This document shows positions 61,701 to 64,000 of a stretch of 64,000 nucleotides of DNA, piece after piece (within the stretch, counting starts at the first letter, position 1; each line of letters opens with the position of its first letter). The stretch is taken from contig JAANDG010000317.1 of assembly GCA_036852015.1 (NCBI GenBank), positions 103,716 through 167,715 of the forward strand. Reading direction: 5' to 3'. Source of the DNA: Pelodera strongyloides. Taxonomy: Eukaryota; Nematoda; Chromadorea; Rhabditida; Rhabditidae. The notes under the pieces were generated by a model that made no database searches, had not been told where the DNA came from, and worked only from the letters and a program-made list of their open reading frames with translations. The position numbers were made by a program, and so were the translations under genes.

Positions 61701-63963
61701 CTCCCTGGGGTGGCCATGGAGGGCTCTCTGCGTGTTGGTAAATACGGCCTCAGGACTGCTCTTTCCTTTCGAGCCGGCCACGTTCGTATCGTAGTGAAAA
61801 TGAGCTACATACAACAAGTTACAAGTTACAGTACCCGTAATTACAGCCTTCGATATTCCCCACTCTCTTCTAACAAACCGAACATGCTAGAAGTCATCGC
61901 GTCCATTAAGAATAAGAAAAGAAAAAGGCGCACCTCATCGGGGGTCAGTGTGAGAAGTTTGCCGTTGTTCATCACTTCAACAAGTGCAACCACTAAAGTC
62001 AGCTTCTTCGAGGAAGGCATTCCCTTCTGCACAAGCCCCTCCACAGTGCGAATCGCTGACTAAAGGAATCGAGTTTTCTGTGAAATCATGAAATGAAACA
62101 AGCATACCTAGTATAAAGACCCGACGGCATAGTCTCACCAGGGATTTATTTTCTATGTCGCCGTTTAGAGGTGAATCTGTGTAGGCCACGTGAAAAGGCA
62201 TAGTTTCAGCTACATTTTCAATAAATAAAAGTGTTCGTTATATTTTTCAGAAGCGAGTAATTGGCCTTCAGAATTTTTAGCACGTTATGTGTGTAAGGCA
62301 AAAAACGGCTAAATATTTAGTTGCCAGATAGCAATTTTCAGTCATTGGTAGTATAGTGGTGAGGGCATGGGATTGTCAAGACGACGGTCAAGGGTTCGAT
62401 TCCTCTATAATGAATTTTTTTTTGCAATTTTTTGTATGTCTAATTTTGCATTAAAGCGCTAATAATTATGCTTAGTTACTTGTTTTCGACTTTCAAACAC
62501 TTTCCTAGTGTGAAAAACAAACATACCTACCAACCAATACCAAAAAATGAGAAAAAAAATTTCCAAGATTTTCTGATAAAATCATGGTCCACTACATGGA
62601 AAAATTTCGATGCCATAATATAAATTTTTTTAATGAATATTTATTTGCAACACGGGTCGTAACACTACGGAAATCGATAATAAAATCCTTGCTTGATTAG
62701 AATGTGCGCAGACAAGGAGAATTACGCCGCGCCATGATAATGCCATTGGGCTCCTGATCGTTTCATAGTTGGTTGTGCATGGCTAAACAAACTACAAAGT
62801 ATAAACTTTGTAGTTTAGGCTAGTACACATTGGTGGAAAGCATTGAAGCAACTTATATATTCGGTTCACTGACCAAAAATGATCTTCGACGCTGCCGAAG
62901 TAGTTTCACTGTTCAAGGATGTGTTTGGTACGTTCGCCGGACCTCTGCTTCCTTCTCATTTAGAGTGGGAGCTATCTGATAGCTTCTCAACAATACTACG
63001 TGGTATTCTTGAAGGAGAGGTATTTGTCAGAGGAGCTGCAACGAGACGAACCAACAGTCAACAGTGGACGACGACATCATTCTCCTTGTCTGCGCACATT
63101 CTGATCAAGTTATTTTTTTCAAGCATTTTATTATCGATTTCCGTAGTGTTACGACCCGTGTTGCAAATAAATATTCATTTAAAAAATTTATATTATGGCA
63201 TCGAAATTTTTCCATGTAGTGGACCATGATTTTATCAGAAAATCTTGGGAATTTTTTTTCTCATTTTTGGGTATTGGTTGGTAGGTATGGTTGTTTTTCA
63301 CACTAGGAAAGTGTTTGAAAGTCGAAAACAAGTAACTAAGCATAATTATTAGCGCTTTAATGCAAAATTAGACATACAAAAAAATTGCAAAAAAAAATTC
63401 ATTATAGAGGAATCGAACCCTTGACCGTCGTCTTGACAATCCCATGCCCTCACCACTATACTACCAATGACTGAAAATTGCTATCTGGCAACTAAATATT
63501 TAGCCGTTTTTTGCCTTACACACATAACGTGCTAAAAATTCTGAAGGCCAATTACTCGCTTCTGAAAAATATAACGAACACTTTTATTTATTGAAAATGT
63601 AGCTGAAACTATGCCTTTTCACGTGGCCTACGCAGATTCACCTCTAAACGGCGACATAGAAAATAAATCCCTGGTCAGTTTCAAGCAACAATCCTAAAGA
63701 AATACACATGAAAACAAAACAATAAAGGTATAGATAAAACAAAGAACAGCGAAATATTCAGGACTCCGCTATGCAGAACAAGGGCAACTTTTAGGCGAGA
63801 AAAATATTTTTCCACATACATCATCAGTCTCCGAGTTTGAAAGTCCTTGTACAAGAAGTGGTACAAATCGATCGTTTGCAACTAGTTCCACGTCAATCCA
63901 ATCGACATACGCAGCCACCACATCGTAGACTAGACAACGAGCATCCACGTCTTGAATCGTCTC
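52732..63963 (-). CDS. XPOT: Exportin-T, tRNA nuclear exporter (N-terminus outside window)
   Basis: Importin-beta-family carrier that takes mature tRNAs out of the nucleus with Ran-GTP. Twenty-two exons (759 aa plus stop, all phases consistent): 63820-63963, 61934-62059, 61369-61454, 58195-58309, 57850-57906, 57440-57595, 57120-57248, 56905-56968, 56725-56791, 56450-56546, 56280-56357, 55908-56045, 55600-55745, 55288-55366, 54982-55074, 54591-54701, 54201-54320, 53839-53914, 53550-53665, 53316-53411, 52992-53093, 52732-52815. Diagnostic blocks collinear with human XPOT: YVDWIDVELVANDRF, LVQKGMPSSKKLTLV, FMEYRRQLRSLL, LVYSLAEIIP, AAFLDERG, VRSRIVYLFVRFVK, SDDQGFIFEA, HRMVVCLE. About 200 N-terminal residues are missing to the right. 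One intron (58310-61368) contains a whole opposite-strand gene; another (62060-63819) is almost filled by a tRNA-bearing palindrome. Confidence 0.95.
58023..58105 (+). tRNA. tRNA-like sequence (anticodon loop GAT) in an exportin-T intron
   Basis: D-arm-like GTCGAGTCGGCTAAAGC, anticodon stem CCAGA/TCGGG (4 of 5 pairs) around CTGATGG (GAT, Ile), B box GGTTCGAATC and T stem GCGGG/CTGGC (4 of 5). A matching acceptor stem is not evident. It lies antisense in the intron between 57906 and 58195. Confidence 0.5.
59393..61240 (+). CDS. Secreted Cys-rich, proline-rich, Kunitz-domain protein (complete, 254 aa), nested in exportin-T
   Basis: Five exons, phases consistent: 59393-59557, 59912-60077, 60249-60420, 60770-60898, 61108-61240. 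The start ATG gives a hydrophobic signal sequence (about residues 17-34, ending in ANG) and follows a TTTTTCAG site 155 nt upstream. Order: a four-Cys unit (C39, C44, C50, C59; CDPPKRCVVEN), a Pro-rich linker (about 70-193) and one C-terminal Kunitz domain with Cys 195, 204, 220, 228, 240, 244. Kunitz domains usually inhibit serine proteases. Here the residue after the second Cys (P1) is Gly205 and the Cys4-Cys5 gap is 11 instead of 12, so inhibition is uncertain. AATAAA begins 6 nt after the stop, so the 3' UTR is very short. The whole gene sits in the 3.1-kb exportin-T intron 58310-61368 on the other strand. Confidence 0.9.
61622..61750. mobile_element. TIR element, GAGGCCGTATTTACCAACACG family, in an exportin-T intron
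   Basis: Left GGTTGTATTCACCGACACAG then GGAGCCCTCC; right GGAGGGCTCTCTGCGTGTTGG then TAAATACGGCCTC, inverse. Related to 22118 and 28887. It lies in the intron between 61454 and 61934. Confidence 0.8.
62342..62413 (+). tRNA. tRNA-Asp-like sequence, left arm
   Basis: Acceptor TCATTGG with ATAATGA pairs 6 of 7 (one wobble); the TAGTATAGTGG D-arm block and B box GGTTCGATTCC match eukaryotic tRNA-Asp. A loop TTGTCAA (GTC) can be placed, but its stem does not pair. Acceptor and promoter elements are kept and the anticodon arm is lost. Confidence 0.65.
62879..63115 (+). CDS. Unrecognised coding-like ORF in the loop of the palindrome
   Basis: From ATG at 62879 a frame with ordinary protein composition runs through the loop (MIFDAAEVVSLFKDVFG.., then LLPSHLEWELSDSF.., ILRGILEGE). 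The better reading may stop at a GAG/GTATTT donor at about 63020, since beyond it the frame becomes Thr/Ser-rich and enters the right arm, where it stays open to 63229. It resembles a first exon or a captured gene fragment. I recognise no family. Confidence 0.3.
63399..63470 (-). tRNA. tRNA-Asp-like sequence, right arm
   Basis: Inverted copy of 62342-62413; I saw no difference between the two. Convergent with the left unit and co-directional with exportin-T transcription. Confidence 0.65.
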
Positions 63964-64000
63964 CTGCAAAACACAAATAAAATTAAAGAAGTATAACAGC

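Larger units (their letters stand above)
62137..63675. mobile_element. 1.5-kb palindrome with two convergent tRNA-Asp-like units, in an exportin-T intron
   Basis: Left arm 62137-62724 (from ACCAGGGATTTATTTTC) and inverted right arm 63079-63675; loop 354 bp. Arms are very similar over about 590 bp with scattered substitutions (for example ACACAGATTC versus ACGCAGATTC). Each arm carries a tRNA-like sequence and a short open frame starting MPFHVAY. The loop is different in character: normal base composition with a well-formed ORF. The element fills the intron between exportin-T exons 63820-63963 and 61934-62059. Confidence 0.9.

Noticed and set aside
62143..62202. Short ORF (MPFHVAY..) as an exportin-T exon
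   Set aside because: Joining exon 63820-63963 directly to 61934-62059 gives a gapless match to the exportin-T family; including this ORF would insert residues absent from relatives, and it lies in a repeat arm.
1..64000. CRISPR arrays, operons with ribosome binding sites, bacterial terminators
   Set aside because: The spliced eukaryotic genes make these inapplicable; no regularly spaced repeat array was seen.

Overview
The window is animal genomic DNA, most likely from a chromadorean nematode. Evidence: every gene is split into short exons with GT..AG introns whose 3' sites are TTTCAG or TTTTAG; an interstitial run of the nematode telomere unit TTAGGC is present; and the genes resemble nematode-type families. 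The species cannot be told from the sequence. Introns and intergenic DNA are unusually full of short inverted-repeat (TIR/foldback) elements, so this is a repeat-rich genome.

Layout. (1) 327-1416, minus: 5' part of a neuropeptide-type GPCR that continues left of the window. (2) About 1.4-22 kb: no gene I can firmly support; mostly TIR elements (many flanked by TTAA), simple repeats, a telomere-like run, and a palindrome carrying two convergent tRNA-like sequences (18923-20763). (3) 22320-25105, minus: an Olig/Beta3-type bHLH factor, 5' end unresolved. (4) 25973-31369 and 41749-45451, both minus: two tandem SLC35A-type nucleotide-sugar transporter genes, each rebuilt from start to stop with consistent exon phases (422 and 321 aa). 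The 10 kb between them holds a 2.6 kb CG-rich-ended element with a possible passenger gene and a second large palindrome with convergent tRNA-like sequences (37494-39028). (5) 45797-48092: a 2.3 kb element with GCCGTGC-rich subterminal repeats. (6) 52732-63963, minus: 22 exons (759 aa) of exportin-T, the tRNA nuclear exporter, whose N-terminus lies right of the window. (7) 59393-61240, plus: a complete 254-aa secreted Cys-rich/proline-rich/Kunitz protein nested in an intron of exportin-T. (8) 62137-63675: a third palindrome with convergent tRNA-like sequences, filling another exportin-T intron.

The candidate for something undescribed is the repeated architecture of long inverted repeats with a tRNA-like pol III promoter unit in each arm, always pointing inward. 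It occurs three times here with unrelated arm sequences, plus one related TTAA element (7750-8611) with a single tRNA-like core. The tRNA-like units keep A-box and B-box sequence but have damaged cloverleaves. The host genes are not an evident pathway; their link is physical (same strand, one nested pair, one tandem paralogue pair).
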